A DNA stretch of 64,000 nt, taken from the NCBI RefSeq assembly GCF_000715075.1, contig NC_134102.1, positions 100,710,266 through 100,774,265 on the forward strand, written 5' to 3'. Source of the stretch: Nicotiana tabacum (taxonomy: Eukaryota; Streptophyta; Magnoliopsida; Solanales; Solanaceae). Positions 22,344 through 34,990 of the stretch are shown in pieces; within the stretch, counting starts at the first letter, position 1, and every line of letters begins with the position of its first letter. The translations under genes and the position numbers were made by a program. A model generated the notes under the pieces. It searched no databases, had not been told where the DNA came from, and saw only the letters and a list, made by a program, of their open reading frames with translations.

Positions 22344-24849
22344 TGTCACGACCCAACTGGAGGGTCATGACTAGCACCCGGGCCATACTTGCCGAGCACC
22401 AACGTACATTTTATCTAACCTTCCTTATTATCTTTAAGGGCCGACAAGATCAATATAAATAGTAGACATGGATCATGAACATCCAACAATGAAAGATAAT
22501 GTCATGAATATACATAACATGGGACGACAAGACTGTCAAGAAACTATATATAAGGTACGAGCTACCATGATGCCATGAAAGACTATACAACAAAAATCAG
22601 CCGACAAGGCATTCTAAACCATACATAAGTCGACACCTGTCTATGAGCCTCTAAAGGAACATAAGTGCTACAACATTGCCGGAACAGGGCCCCGACATAC
22701 CCATAATGTATAACAAAAATGCATACCAAGACCACGGCAAGTCCGGAGAAGGGATCTCGCCAATAACCGCTGAACTGGACAGCCTACTATGGTGGGGGAG
22801 CTGCATCTACCTGTCTATCAGGACCTGCAGCACGACATGCAGCGTCCACAAATAAAAAGAACATCAGTACGAATAAAGTACTGAGTATGTAAGGCAGGAA
22901 AGCATAAGTGAGAACAGTAATGTAAACAGGGATAGAGAATATACAACCTGTGACATCTGGGTACCTCTGAGGGCTACTGACATGAAATACATGATACATA
23001 CATATATATACATAAACTTTTAAAACATACGCCTTTGTGGGCATCACCATCATCATATCGTACCCGGCCGTAATAGGCTCGATAAAACGTACCCGGCCAT
23101 CATAGGGCTCGGTAGAATCGTACCCGGCCACGTGGAGCTCGGTAAAACCCAACTGATCAGTGGTTGCACAATAGGTGTCATACCCGGCCGACTATAGTGC
23201 GGCTCGGTAGAGTAAAATAGATACATATATATGATGCATGCTAGACTCATTGGAATCACATTTTGAACCTTTCGGAGTGACATAAGGTCGGTATCCTTCG
23301 TACACGTTATTAGGATTAACTCTTCATCAAGAATCTTATAAGAATCAGGAACTACCAACAACATTGATAATATAAGAATAAGAGAAGTAACATCAATATC
23401 AATCGTTTCATAAGAAGGGCAGCAATGTAAGTACTGCTAGCTTCTAAGAATAGAGTATCTTTGGGAGCTCGTTCAATACATTATGTACAATCGGAGTCGT
23501 GCAAAAGAATGAAGGGGATAGCCTCACATACCTTGTATATACTGCCCAACCTCAAACTATGCAAATGTCACGACTCCTTAGTCTACAATAAGACAAATGA
23601 CACTATCATTATCGTTTAAGCGTCGTAACTATTATGTATCGACCGCAACCTATTTTACGATGAAACGGACAGCACCTCCCCTATTTATATGACTTCCCAC
23701 AAGTCAATACAATCACCAAACATCCCAAACAACATCATTAATAATCATATTGAGCCTCCAAAACAGTCCACTAACCAACAACATTACTACCAAGCCTTTC
23801 GATATATATTTCACAAGTTCTAGCTTCAACCACTTAGCTGCAACTTGGATAATCTTAAATATATATAGAGTAAGAGGTTCCTTACCTTTAAACAGAAAGA
23901 ACAACTCCAATTTGACCTTAATTTTCCACGAAATATCCTTCAATTCTGCCACAAGAACAAGGAAGCGAAACTAGCAATTAATTCGTGTTTTTGGCACTAG
24001 AATTACTTTAGAAGACTTGAAATCACCTAGGGTTGATATTAAAAACTTGAAGGTGTATTTACAGAACATAAAATACTTAAAACAACCTCCCACACGAGCT
24101 AGAACAACACAAAAATCAGCAACAACAAGAAGAACAAGAAACTTACTAGCGCCACGGGATTCCTGACATTTGATTTGTGTTGTTTGCCCTTTGTTTGGGT
24201 CTTGGATCATGAGAGAACCTTGAGAGACTATTTTTAGGGTTATAAGGTCTGAATATACTGAAAAATAATGACTTAAAACGGGGTTGAGGTATCTTATATA
24301 TGTCCATATGTCTTAAACCGCCTTTGTGGGCCCCATAGAGAGCAGCTTGGCGCACTCTCGCGAAAACGCGAATATCTCTCTATTCCGAGATCGTATCGAT
24401 GAACGGTTTAATGAGTTGGAAACTAGACTCATAGATATTCAATTTGATAGGTAGATCACCCCATAATTCCAAGAACATTGGGAGAAAAATGCAGTAACAT
24501 TTGACCTAAAGTTTAAGTAAAATTATAAACCTAAGTTGCGACAACTTTTATCGACTTTTGTTTCATAACTCGCTTGACTTCAAGACTTATGATGCGAATA
24601 TTATATGATTCAAATACATTAAAACAAGACCTCTTGGGACAGTTAATCACCTCTAGTTTTACCCAAAAATACGGGTTACAACATCCTTGATTCGTTTAAC
24701 TTCTAATACTTGTTAACCACTCTTATACACCCTTGTATCGTTTAAGACCAATAGGATTAACTTCTTATCATCTCAAAGATAATCTCTTCTTGGATTTACG
24801 TTGACTAACTTACGGCGTGATCTATGGTATGCGAATTTGGGTTGTAACA
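22344..24849 (-). repeat. E3 3' LTR
   Basis: 2506 bases. It is 20 bases longer than its partner mainly because 30120-32605 lacks about 23 bases near 31565. Contains the TACCCGGCC...GGCTCGGTA array at 23057-23216, a TATA box (TATATAA on the minus strand, 24294-24300) and donor-like GTAAGT on the minus strand (24141-24146). A single vestige of the CGCGAA motif is at 24357-24372. Confidence 0.95.
23057..23216 (-). repeat. CCGG dyad tandem array in E3 LTR
   Basis: Four imperfect units of about 35-50 bases built as TACCCGGCC-N(7-14)-GGCTCGGTA, an imperfect inverted repeat. The same array is at 30835-30990 in the other LTR. Confidence 0.85.
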
Positions 24850-24865
24850 CCCTCTCCCCCTTAGG
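24850..24865 (-). other. E3 polypurine tract
   Basis: On the minus strand a TAAGGGGGAGAGGG tract directly precedes the 3' LTR. It is the plus-strand primer site. Confidence 0.85.
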
Positions 24866-25110
24866 AACATTCGTTCTCGAATGTAAGGGTTTATGGGGTG
24901 TCTAACTTATCGTGGATTCCGATGGAGATTTCCGGCTGAGTTTCCCCTATAAAATGGACATTAGCCAAACTTGCAAGCAGTTGAATCCAACCTATGGCCT
25001 TACAAGACAATACAAAGCATTATGGATATGTACATTATCTACATATCACCATTTTGTATTAAAAAAAGAGTATTTACAAGCTATTGCTTACCTCATAGAG
25101 CCGTTTCACC

Positions 25111-26507
25111 TTATAATGCGTCCTTCTTTCCCCCGGCATCCTCGTTATCTTCACTCTGGAATAGGTAAGGGTATTTAGACTTCATCTCCTTTTCTGCTTC
25201 CCATATCATTTCTTCTATATTCTTGTTCCTCCATAATACTTTGACGGAAGCTACATCCTTTGTTCTCAGCTTGCGGACTTGTCGATCTAATATAGCCACT
25301 GGCACTTCATCATATGATAGATCCTTTGTAACTTGTACATCTTTGATAGGGACGACCCGAGAAGGGTCTCCAATACATTTCCTCAACATAGATACATGGA
25401 ATACCGGGTGGACAAATTCCAATTCAGATGGCAATTCTAACTCGTAAGCAACCTGTCCAATTCGTCGAAGAATTTTGTACGGCCCAATATACCGCGGACT
25501 CAACTTACCCTTCTTCCCAAAACGCATAACACCCTTCATCGGCGAGATCTTCAGGAAAACCCAATCACCAACCTCAAATTCCAGATCACGACGCCGGACA
25601 TCGGAATAAGACTTTTGCCTGCTTTGTGCCGTCCTCAGTCGCTCTTGTATCACTTTTACCTTCGCAATGGCTTGGTGAATCAAATCTGGCCCATATAATT
25701 CTGTCTCACCGACTTCGAACCATCCAACTGGTGATCTACATCTTCTCCCGTACAGTGCCTCATACGGGGCCATTTTAATACTGGAATGGTAGCTATTATT
25801 GTAGGCAAATTCTATAAGTGCAAGATGGTCATCCCAATTCCCCTTGAAATCTAGAATACATGTTCGTAGCATATCTTCAAGCGTCTGAATGGTACGTTCA
25901 GCTTGTCCGTCAGTCTGCGGATGGAATGCAGTGCTGAGATTTACTTGTGTGCCTAAACCCTTTTGAAAAGACCTCCAAAAGTTAGCCGTAAATTGAGCTC
26001 ATCGGTCTGATATAATAGATACCGACACACCATGAAGCCTAACAATCTCCTTGATATACAACTTCGCATAATCTTCAGCCGTGTAAGTTGTCTTAACTGG
26101 CAGAAAATGGGCAGATTTTGTAAGTCGATCAACTATCACCCAGATGGAGTCAAACTTATGATAAGAGCGAGGCAATCCAATAATGAAGTCCATATTAATC
26201 ACCTCCCATTTCCAGGTCGGAATCTCTATATTCTGAATCATCCACTAGGTTTTCGATGCTCGATCTTTACTTGTTGACAATTAGGACACTGGGCTACAAA
26301 TTCTGCAATAGACTTCTTCATGTTATCCCACCAATACTGCTCCTTAACGTCATGATACATCTTTGTCGATCCATGATGGATAGAATATCGGGACTGATGA
26401 ATCTCAATCATAATCTTCTCTCGCAACCCTGCCATACTAGGCACACATAATCGGCCCTGGTATCTCAGTGTCCCATCTCCTCCGATCTTGAAAGCTGTAA
26501 TCTTACA
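25111..26507 (-). pseudogene. int: E3 integrase with chromodomain, nearly intact
   Basis: Integrase of the chromovirus type. Read on the minus strand: zinc domain (HQSRYSIHHGSTKMY ... CPNCQQVK) at about 26410-26280, catalytic core with D in INMDFIIGLPRS (about 26190), D in IISDR (about 26010) and E in ERTIQTLEDML (about 25880). The GPY/F block (LSPRYIGPYKILRRIG) is at about 25500-25450 and a chromodomain (VLWRNKNIEEMIWEAEKEM) near 25220-25160. The frame is broken by a one-base loss near 26240 and a TGA at 25999-26001 where the family has glycine. The last 253 codons (25872-25111) are open. Few lesions fit a young copy. Confidence 0.9.
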
Positions 26508-27178
26508 CTACTGAATTCCCTCTCTCAATCTTACTAAGGTAGGATCTTCATATTGCCGTGCTTTTACCTCGGCTACCAAAGATGATTCTGCTGTATTCTG
26601 TACAGTAACACCTCCGTCATCAGAGTCCAACAATCTGATTCTCATATTGGCCAGCTGGTGAAGCTCTTTGGTCAACCCTTGTCTACCTGCCTCAATATGT
26701 ATTAAGCTTCCCATTGACTTACGGCTGAGAGCGTCTGCCACAATATTGGCTTTACCGGGATGGTACAATATCTCGACATCGTAGTCTTTCAGTAATTCAA
26801 GCCACCTACGCTGCCTCAAATTCAACTCCTTCTGCTTGAAGATGTATTGTAAACTCTTGTGATCTGTGTAGATGTCAACATGGATGCCGTATAAGTAGTG
26901 CCGCCATATCTTCAAAGCATATATTACTGCAGCCAATTCCAAATCATGAGTCGGGTAATTCTTTTCATGCTTCTTCAATTGTTTTGATGCATAAGCAATC
27001 ACCTTCCCACGTTGCATCAATACGCACCCCAAACCTATACCTGAGGCATCACAATATACCACATAACCTTCTGTTCCTTCTGGGAGAGTGAGCACTGGCG
27101 CGGATGTCAATCGAATCTTTAGCTCCTGAAAACTATGTTCACAAGCATCAGACCACTGGAACTTGGTAGCTTTCTACG
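26508..27178 (-). pseudogene. E3 RNase H
   Basis: RNase H domain that would degrade the RNA strand of the hybrid. D in [11 protein letters not shown] in [15 protein letters not shown] in [11 protein letters not shown] and D in [10 protein letters not shown] are all present, so the catalytic set is complete. It is cut off from RT by a one-base deletion and a TAG near 27172-27185, and from integrase by a TAG at 26508-26510 in a glutamine context. Confidence 0.9.
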
Positions 27179-28951
27179 TTAACTTATCAATGGTGCTGAT
27201 ATAGAGGAAAACCCTTCTACAAACCGCCTATAATATCCTACTAGCCCCAGGAAGCTGCGGACTTCTGATGGTGTTGTAGGTCTCGGCCAATTCTTCACTG
27301 CATCGATCTTTTGAGTGTCGACACTAATACCCTCATCAGATATCACATGGCCAAGGAATGCTACTGAGTTCAGCCAGAATTCACATTTAGATAGCTTAGC
27401 ATATAACTTATGATCCTGAAGGGTCTGTAATACTATCCGCAAGTGGCCCGCATGTTCCGCCTCCGAACGAGAATACACCAGAATGTCATCAATGAATACG
27501 ATCACGAACACATCAAGATAGGGCCTGAATACACTATTCATGAGATCCATAAAAGCTGCTGGGGCATTTGTTAGCCCGAACGACATCACCAAGAACTCAA
27601 AATGCCCATATCTTGTCCGGAAGGCCGTCTTTGGAATATCCTTCTCCTTAACCCTTACCTGATGATACCCTGAACGCAAGTCAATCTTGGAGAAATACTT
27701 GGCACCCTGGAGTTGGTCAAACAGGTCATCAATTCTTGGAAGTGGATACTTGTTCTTTATTGTAAACTTATTCAACTGTCGATAATCGATACACATCCTT
27801 AACGACCCATCTTTCTTCCGCACGAACAAGACTGGCGCACCACAAGGTGAAGTGCTAGGCCTAATGAAACCCTTATCCAGCAAGTCCTTCAACTGTGCCT
27901 TCAACTCTCGCAACTCTGTCGGGGCCATCCTGTATGGAGGGATAGAGATCGGTTGAGTGTCAGGCAATGCATCAATGCTAAACTCAATCTCCCTTTCAGG
28001 AGGAAGGCCTGGGAGTTCATCTGGGAAAACATCTAGAAATTCATTGACCACGGGGATTAATTGTAGAGTAGGCGGCTTCGCCTCCGCATCCCTAACGTGA
28101 ACAAGATGATAAATGTAACCTTTTAAGATCATCTTCCTTGCCTTAAGATAGGAAATAAACCTACCTTTCGACGTAGCAATGTGCCCCTTCCATTCAATGG
28201 CGGGTTCACCAGGAAACTGAAACCTAACCATCTTCGTACGACAGTCAACATTTGCATAGAATGAGGCCAACCAGTCCATTCCCATTATCACATCGAAATC
28301 AACTATTTCTAACTCAAATAAATTTGCCGAGGTTTGACGACTACAAATCATCACAGTGCAACCTTTATATACCCTTCTAGCAATCACAGAATCTCCTATC
28401 GGAGTGGATACCGCAAGTGGTTTACTTATCAATTCAGGTTCAATGCCAAACTTATTAGCCACAAAGGGTGTAACATATGATAAGGTAGATCCTGGATCAA
28501 TTAGCGCATATACATCATAAGAAAACACAGACAATATACCTGTAACAACATCCGGAGACGACTCGAGATCTTGTCGACCTACTAGAGCATAGGTTCGATT
28601 TTGAGCACCACTCGAACTCGGCACTGAACCTCTACCTCTACCACGACCTGTCGACTGTTGAAAACCTTGTGCTGGAGGTCGAACTGATGAGGAAGAACCA
28701 GACACAGATCCAGTCGGCTGATCCATACCACCACCTCCTCTGTTAGGACAATCCCGCATCATATAGCCAGGCTGTCCGCAAGAATAGCACACATCGGAAC
28801 CTCGACGGCACAGTCCAAAGTGGGCCTTGCCGCACTGATCACAACGAGGTGTTGGGGGTCTCGTCTGACTAGTATCTCTATGAAATTGTGAGCCTGATGC
28901 CCTCGAACTCTGACCTGAACCAGAATAGGTAAATCGATCATACCGAGGCCT
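27179..28951 (-). pseudogene. pol: E3 zinc knuckle, protease and reverse transcriptase
   Basis: A 537-codon open stretch from the internal ATG at 28792, continuous upstream to the TAG at 28952. It starts with two zinc fingers ([12 protein letters not shown] and [14 protein letters not shown], about 28840-28747). The protease follows ([19 protein letters not shown], about 28510) with the [19 protein letters not shown] block. RT has [16 protein letters not shown], an intact motif A ([10 protein letters not shown]) and an intact [12 protein letters not shown] (about 27495). All catalytic aspartates are present. The frame is the same as gag upstream. Confidence 0.93.
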
Positions 28952-29914
28952 CTAAAACTGTGGAGGAGCACTAGCTACAGGTGGCGCCGAACTCCTCGAA
29001 GATTGGGGCCTGATACTGCCTCTGAACTCATCAGAATACCCTGCAAATCTTGCCCTCTTATGCTGGCCCCTATCCTGCTCCCTATCTGCCCTTTGCTGGC
29101 GCTTACGATCCTCTAGGGTCTGGGCATAAGCCTGAATATGGGAAATATCCATGCCCTCTACCAAGGAGGCTGTTGTGCACTCATTTATCAGATGTGGTCC
29201 CAACCCGTTCACGAACAGATGCACCCTATCACTCATCTCGGACACCATATGGGGAGCATACCTTGCTAAAGAATCAAACTGTATACTATACTCTCGTACA
29301 CTCATATTACCCTGTCGAAGGTTCAAGAACTTATCAGCTCTAGCTCGTCGTATCTCAACTGGCAAGTAGTGACGAAGAAAGGCCTTAGAAAATTCCTTCC
29401 ACACGGCTGGAGGAGCGTTCGGACCCCTAGATCTCTCCCAACTATCATACCAGAAAACCGCTAAATCCCGTAACCGATAAGAAGCCAACTCTACTGCCTC
29501 CGTATCACTAGCATGCATAACCCGCAATGTACGATGAACCTGATCAATAAATGTTTGTGGGTCCTCCTTGGGGTCTGATCTGGTAAACACTGGAGGGTCT
29601 AGATTAATAAAATCACGAACTCTCGCACTAACCGGTTTATCAGCAGCACCGGTATTCTGCTTCTGAGCCTGAGCAGCTACCAAGCTAGTCAACAATTGCA
29701 CCGCACTGCGCATATCGTGGTCTGTAGTGCCAGACGGAGGAACTGGATGTACTGGGTGCCTCCTAATATCCTCTAGAGGAGACGGAGAGGTATGAGACGG
29801 CATCTCACTCTGAGCCTCACTTTGGCCTGCTCTGGCTGGAGGCACCTGAATGTTACCCTCTCCCACAGCTGTATCAAGCCATTTACTAATCGCTTGCTTC
29901 CTAGTCGAAGGCAT
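28952..29914 (-). pseudogene. gag: E3 gag, stopped by one TAG
   Basis: Gag N-terminal part, 320 codons, starting MPSTRKQAISKWLD at 29914. The Retrotrans_gag domain is intact, with FIDQVHRTLRVMHA, LRDLAVFWYDSWE and FLRHYLPVEIRRARADKF. It ends at TAG 28952-28954, which falls in a PPQF-Gln-RPRY context, so one CAG-to-TAG change separates it from the in-frame zinc knuckle and pol. Two bases before the ATG stands an acceptor-like TTGTTTTCTTTCAG (AG at 29917-29918), which supports this start. Confidence 0.92.
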
Positions 29915-29916
29915 CG

Positions 29917-31902
29917 CTGAAAGAAAACAAGGTGAATATTAGATATGAACACTTACTACTCAACTCTACGCACGATCTAGATTCAGGAAGAAGGTAACAA
30001 CCATAGATGTCACGTAGCCTCCTGATTATAAATGTGGCGCGCTACACATCCATAATCAAAACTCTACTAGACACGGCTCATAGACAACCCCTAGGACAGA
30101 CTTGCTCTGATACCAAGTTTGTCACGACCCAACTGGAGGGTCATGACTAGCACCCGGGCCATACTTGCCGAGCACCAACGTACATTTTATCTAACCTTCC
30201 TTATTATCTTTAAGGGCCGACAAGATCAATATAAATAGTAGACATGGATCATGAACATCCAACAATGAAAGATAATGTCATGAATATACATAACATGGGA
30301 TGACAAGACTGTCAAGAAACTATATATAAGGTACGAGCTACCATGCTGCCATGAAAGACTATACAACAAAAATCAGCTGACAAGGCATTCTAAACCATAC
30401 ATAAGTCGACACCTATCTATGAGCCTCTAAAGGAACCTAAGTGCTACAACATTGCCGGAACAGGGCCCCGACATACCCATAATGTATAACAAAAATGCAT
30501 ACCAAGACCACGGCAAGTCCGGAGAAGGGATCTCGCCAATAACTGCTGAACTGGACAGCCTACTATGGTGGGGGAGCTGCGTCTACCTGTCTATTAGGAC
30601 CTGCAGCACGACATGCAGCGTCCACAAATAAAAAGGACGTCAGTACGAATAAAGTACTGAGTATGTAAGGCAGGAAAGCATAAGTGAGAATAGTAATGTA
30701 AACAGGGATAGAGAATATACAACCTGTGACATCTGGGTACCTCTGAGGGCTACTGACATGAAATACATGATACATACATATATATACATAAACTTTTAAA
30801 ACATACGCCTTTGTGGGCATCACCATCATCATATCGTACCCGGCCGTAATAGGCTCGGTAAAACGTACCCGGCCATCATAGGGCTCGGTAGAATCGTACC
30901 CGGCCACGTGGAGCTCGGTAAAACCCAACTGATCAGTGGTTGCACAATAGGTGTCGTACCCGGCCGACTATAGCGCGGCTCGGTAGAGTAAAATAGATAC
31001 ATATATATGATGCATGCTGGACTCATTGGAATCACATTTTGAACCTTTCGGAGTGACATAAGGTCGGTATCCTTCGTACACGTTATTAGGATTAACTCTT
31101 CATCAAGAATCTTATAAGAATCAGGAACTACCAACAACATTGATAATATAAGAATAAGAGAAGTAACATTAATATCAATCATTTCATAAGAAGGGCAGCA
31201 ATGTAAGTACTGCTAGCTTCTAAGAGTAGAGTATCTTTGGGAGCTCGTTCAATACATTATGTACAATCGGAGTCGTGTAAAAGAATGAAGGGGATAGCCT
31301 CACATACCTTGTATATACTTCCCAACGTCAAACTATGCAAATGTCACGACTCCTTAGTCTACAATAAGACAAATGACACTATCATTATTGTTTAAGCGTC
31401 GTAACTATTATGTATCGACCGCAACCTATTTTACGATGAAATGGACAGCACCTCCCCTATTTATATGACTTCCCACAAGTCAATACAATCACAAAACAGC
31501 CCAAACAACATCATTAATAATCATATTGAGCCTCCAAAACAGTCCACCAACCAACAATATTACTTTCACAAGTTCTAGCTTCAACCACTTAGCTGCAACT
31601 TGGATAATCTTAAATATATATAGAGTAAGAGGTTCCTTACCTTTAAACAGAAAGAACAACTCCAATTTGACCTTAATTTTCCACGAAATATCCTTTAATT
31701 CTGCCACAAGAACAAGGAAGCGAAACTAGCAATTAATTCGGGTTTTTCGGCACTAGAATTACTTTAGAAGTCTTGAAATCACCTAGGGTTGATATTAAAA
31801 ACTTGAAGGTGTATTTACAGAACATAAAAAACTTAAAACAACCTCCCACACGAGCTGGAACAACACAAAAATCAGCAACAACAAGAAGAACAAGAAACTT
31901 AC
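29917..31902 (-). other. Predicted leader intron of E3, LTR to gag ATG
   Basis: On the minus strand the donor GCGCTA|GTAAGTTTCTTG (31902) lies about 150 bases after a TATA box (TATATAA, 32050-32056). The acceptor TTGTTTTCTTTCAG ends at 29917, two bases before the gag ATG. The 1986-base interval includes the primer-binding site (30104-30115). The sequence after the donor is T-rich like a plant 5' leader intron. It matches the layout predicted for E2, although the two LTRs share little other sequence. Confidence 0.5.
30104..30115 (-). other. E3 primer-binding site
   Basis: GCTCTGATACCA on the plus strand is the complement of TGGTATCAGAGC, the initiator tRNA-Met site, four bases from the 5' LTR. 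Confidence 0.92.
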
Positions 31903-32605
31903 TAGCGCCACGGGATTCCTGACATTTTATTTGTGTTGTTTGCCCTTTGTTTGGGTCTTGGATCATGAGAGAACCTTGAGAGACTATTTTTAGGGTTATA
32001 AGGTCTGAATATACTGAAAAATAATGACTTAAAACGGGGTTGAGGTATCTTATATATGTCCATATGTCTTAAACCGCCTTTGTGGGCCCCATAGAGAGCA
32101 GCTTGGCGCACTCTCGCGAAAATACGAATATCTCTCTATTCCGAGATCGTATCAACGAACGGTTTAATGAGTTGGAAACTAGACTCATAGATATTCAATT
32201 TGATAGGTAGATCACCCCATAATTCCAAGCACATTGGGAGAAAAATGCAGTAATATTTGACCTAAAGTTTAAGTAAAATTATAAACCTAAGTTGCGATAA
32301 CTTTTATCGACTTTTGTTTCATAACTCGCTTGACTTCAAGACTTATGATGCGGATATTATATGATTCAAATACATTAAAACAAGACCTCTTGGGACAGTT
32401 AATCATCTCTAGTGTTACCCGAAAATACGGGTTACAACATCCTTGATTCGTTTAACTTCTAATACTTGTTAACCACTCTTATACACCCTTGTATCGTTTA
32501 AGACCAATAGGATTAACTTCTTATCATCTCAAAGATAATCTCTTCTTAGATTTACGTCGACTAACTTACGGCGTGATCTATGGTATTCGAATTTGGGTTG
32601 TAACA
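30120..32605 (-). repeat. E3 5' LTR
   Basis: 2486 bases, nearly identical to 22344-24849. The TATA box (minus strand, 32050-32056), predicted start region near 32020 and donor GTAAGT (31897-31902) are conserved. The dyad array at 30835-30990 has the same unit number as the partner LTR. Confidence 0.95.
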
Positions 32606-32950
32606 TACCAGTCCCGCTATCAATGAGCAGTGATTACGTGAAGACTTCAAGGTATATCTGCCAGCGTCCGCAGACCTCGGAGTCCCCCTCTACCTTTTTT
32701 ATGTTGATTTCCTTTATCTTCGTTAGACTATGATGTATAAAAACATTTAGTATTTCTCTTAGAAGCTTGTGACTTTTCTACCGGGTTTTGAGAATTGTAA
32801 TTATTTTGAATTGCAGTTTTATTTATTCCAGATATTAAGATTTGAGTTTCAGCTTAATATTCAGCTATTTGGTATAATTGGTAGGCTTACCTAGTTTTAA
32901 AGACTAGGTGCCGTCACGACATCCTACTGAGGGAAAATAGGGTCGTGACA
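32606..32950 (+). repeat. E2 3' LTR, right part
   Basis: It resumes the E2 LTR at the base corresponding to about 15520 (CGCTATCAATGAGCAG) and runs to GGGTCGTGACA at 32950. It is followed by the ATAAC duplication. Confidence 0.93.
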
Positions 32951-33759
32951 ATAACAAATGAAGTAGACAAAATATTGTCACGACCCAAATCCCACTATAG
33001 GTCGTGATGGCGCCCAACATCGCCGTTAGGCAAGTCAACGGTAAACCATTAACTTAATTGTCCATTTTTATGCTTTAAAATCATGGGTTACATTAGGGAA
33101 ATAAAATTAAGTGTAGAAAAACTATGGAGCAATAAAGTATTAATGAAACATAAAGCAAAATGATGATAATATTAGGCAAAACCACAATCATCTACTAGAA
33201 ATTCCCATAACTCGATGTCAAAAGTGCATGAGTAATTTAGTGGAATATGTACAAACCATTATAGCTATTGTCTGAAACAAAATAGATAGAAATGATAATA
33301 CAACATGAAGGAGACTCCGGGTGCTGCAGATCGGAGTATGGAGAGCAGCTCACCACTAAGTCTCCTGATAGTGCGTATGCGCGCCCATATGACCACTTGA
33401 AGTACCTGCCTCAGTACCTGCACAATTAGTGCAGAAGTGTAGTATGAGTACGTAAATCAATGCGTACCCAGTAAGTATCTAATCTAATCTCGAAGAAGTA
33501 GTGACAAGGGATCGACATCGACACTTACTAGCGGTCCAATAAATAAAGTACATGAATTATAACTAGGCATGTAATACAACATTAATAATGAAATAAGAAA
33601 CTGTAACTAATATGATCCTTCAACATAATGACAGTATGAGATCCTCAAATTCATGTGTTATCTCAAACAGATAAGGAACATCAAGTAAATGCCAAGTTTC
33701 AAACCAAGAAGGAAATCTCATGTATATCCTGACTCCTAGAGATGTTACGCATGAATTAT

Positions 33760-33920
33760 GCCAAGGTCGTACGGCCTAATCCCTAATAATAGTGTACACT
33801 GCCAAGGTCGTTCGACCTGAACCATGGATGCATCTCAAATATACTGCCGAGGTCGTACGGCCCGATCCATGTTGCTATTTCACAGCACTGCCGAGGCATA
33901 CGGCACGATCCACAGAAATA
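33760..33920 (-). repeat. GCCGAGGTCGTACGGC dyad array in E4 LTR
   Basis: Four imperfect units with cores such as GCCGAGGTCGTACGGC, whose GCCG...CGGC ends are self-complementary. The array lies about 785-945 bases from the LTR 3' end, like the arrays in E1, E3 and the 37 kb fragment. Confidence 0.8.
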
Positions 33921-34617
33921 GAGAAACGTTTTGATCTACGGGTCAAATATATGCAACACAAGTATAGGAACATAAAGAAAACATGATTTTTACCGACAAT
34001 CAAGTATCCCGCCAAAAACTCAAGGTAATGAGGCTTGGAAAAACATAATCCCTAATCAAATTTCAATTATAAATTTAAGTAATTAAACTAACAAGTCGAG
34101 TTTAAGTAATACAAATATTGCATGGTAAAGTCCTGAGTCTATCAGGACATAAACATGATTCTAGCTACATATGAATCTCGTCACCTCATGCGTACGTAGC
34201 ACCCACAACAAGTAGCACAAAATAATTAACGCACCTACGGGGATAATTTCCTTAACAAGATTTGGCAAGAGTCACCCCCGGGCACACGTGCCCGGATATT
34301 GCAATTTTTTCGTAGCAAATTGTTACGCATGACCCTACAAACTCAAATATATAATTTATACTCGATTTCATAATAAATTTCGTAGTCAAATTCCATTATT
34401 ACTAAACCCTAGGTTTTTCAAACCCTAATTCTATAAATTTCTATATTAAAATCTAACCATAATCCTTGTATTTAATTTACATTAGGTAAAAATTACTCAC
34501 CTTATATTGCTTGATGAAAATCTCCCTCCAAAAAGCTCCAAAACTGGCCAAGCAAGTGTGAAATGGGAAAAATGGGCCTAAGTCCCAATTTTAAAAAGTG
34601 TCCTGCCCAGACATTCC

Positions 34618-34990
34618 TACTTCGCGATCGCGGAAGCCCCTTCGCGATCGCGAAGGCAAACCCCAGAATTTCTCTTCGCGAACGCGACCAGGCCCTCGCG
34701 ATCGCGTTGGCTATCCTGGCCTACCCTTCGCGAACGCGGACGGATTTTCGTGAATGCAGACAGACCTTCGCAAACACGGACAGACCTTCGTGAATGCGGA
34801 CGACCAACAGCCTGCCATCCCCCAGCCCCAGCTCATTCTTCGCGATCGCGACTCCCCTCCCGCAAACGTGTAGCTTCACTTCCCCTAGCCTTAGAGAATG
34901 TGACCCCACCATCGCGAACGCAAAGAACAAAATATCTCCAGTCCAAATCCTTCATTGTGAACACTAGACTCCCTCCGTGTTCGAGAAGAA
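34618..34990. promoter_or_regulatory. CpG palindrome island of E4 LTR
   Basis: TTCGCGATCGCGGAAG, TTCGCGAACGCGACC and related words repeat about a dozen times in both orientations. On the minus strand it lies 675-1045 bases from the LTR start, ahead of the TATA-like box. Confidence 0.55.

Larger units (their letters stand above)
22344..32605 (-). mobile_element. E3: young Tekay-like element nested in E2
   Basis: A complete Ty3/gypsy chromovirus of 10.26 kb in minus orientation. LTRs at 22344-24849 (3') and 30120-32605 (5') begin TGTCACGACCC and end GTTGTAACA on the plus strand. Flanks are CACCA and TACCA, a one-mismatch target duplication. A primer site lies beside the right LTR and a purine tract beside the left one. 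The gag-pol frame has only a few breaks. In about 450 aligned LTR bases I counted about eight differences (near 2 percent), so it is much younger than E1 or E2. Confidence 0.95.
13391..32950 (+). mobile_element. E2: Tekay-like Ty3/gypsy element, interrupted by E3
   Basis: The 5' LTR starts TGCAATGATCCGGCC at 13391 and the last 3' LTR base is 32950 (GGGTCGTGACA). Both ends are flanked by the perfect duplication ATAAC (13386-13390 and 32951-32955), which proves they belong to one insertion. Coding parts for gag through integrase lie at 16070-20432. A deletion then joins mid-integrase to the inside of the 3' LTR, and E3 (22344-32605) sits in that LTR. Removing E3 leaves about 9.3 kb. By eye the LTR copies differ by 12-14 percent in a 225-base sample, so E2 is old and must predate E3. 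Confidence 0.92.

Noticed and set aside
22787..23152. 121-codon minus-strand frame, nearly identical to 30563-30928
   Set aside because: The identity follows from the two LTR copies of E3. It runs across the dyad array and has no family features, so I do not call it a gene.
23057..23216. CRISPR-like array of short repeats
   Set aside because: Units are imperfect tandem repeats in a plant LTR, not identical repeats with unique spacers.
24912..25178. Plus-strand frame of 88 codons overlapping the E3 integrase end
   Set aside because: Shadow of the opposite-strand integrase and its 3' untranslated part.
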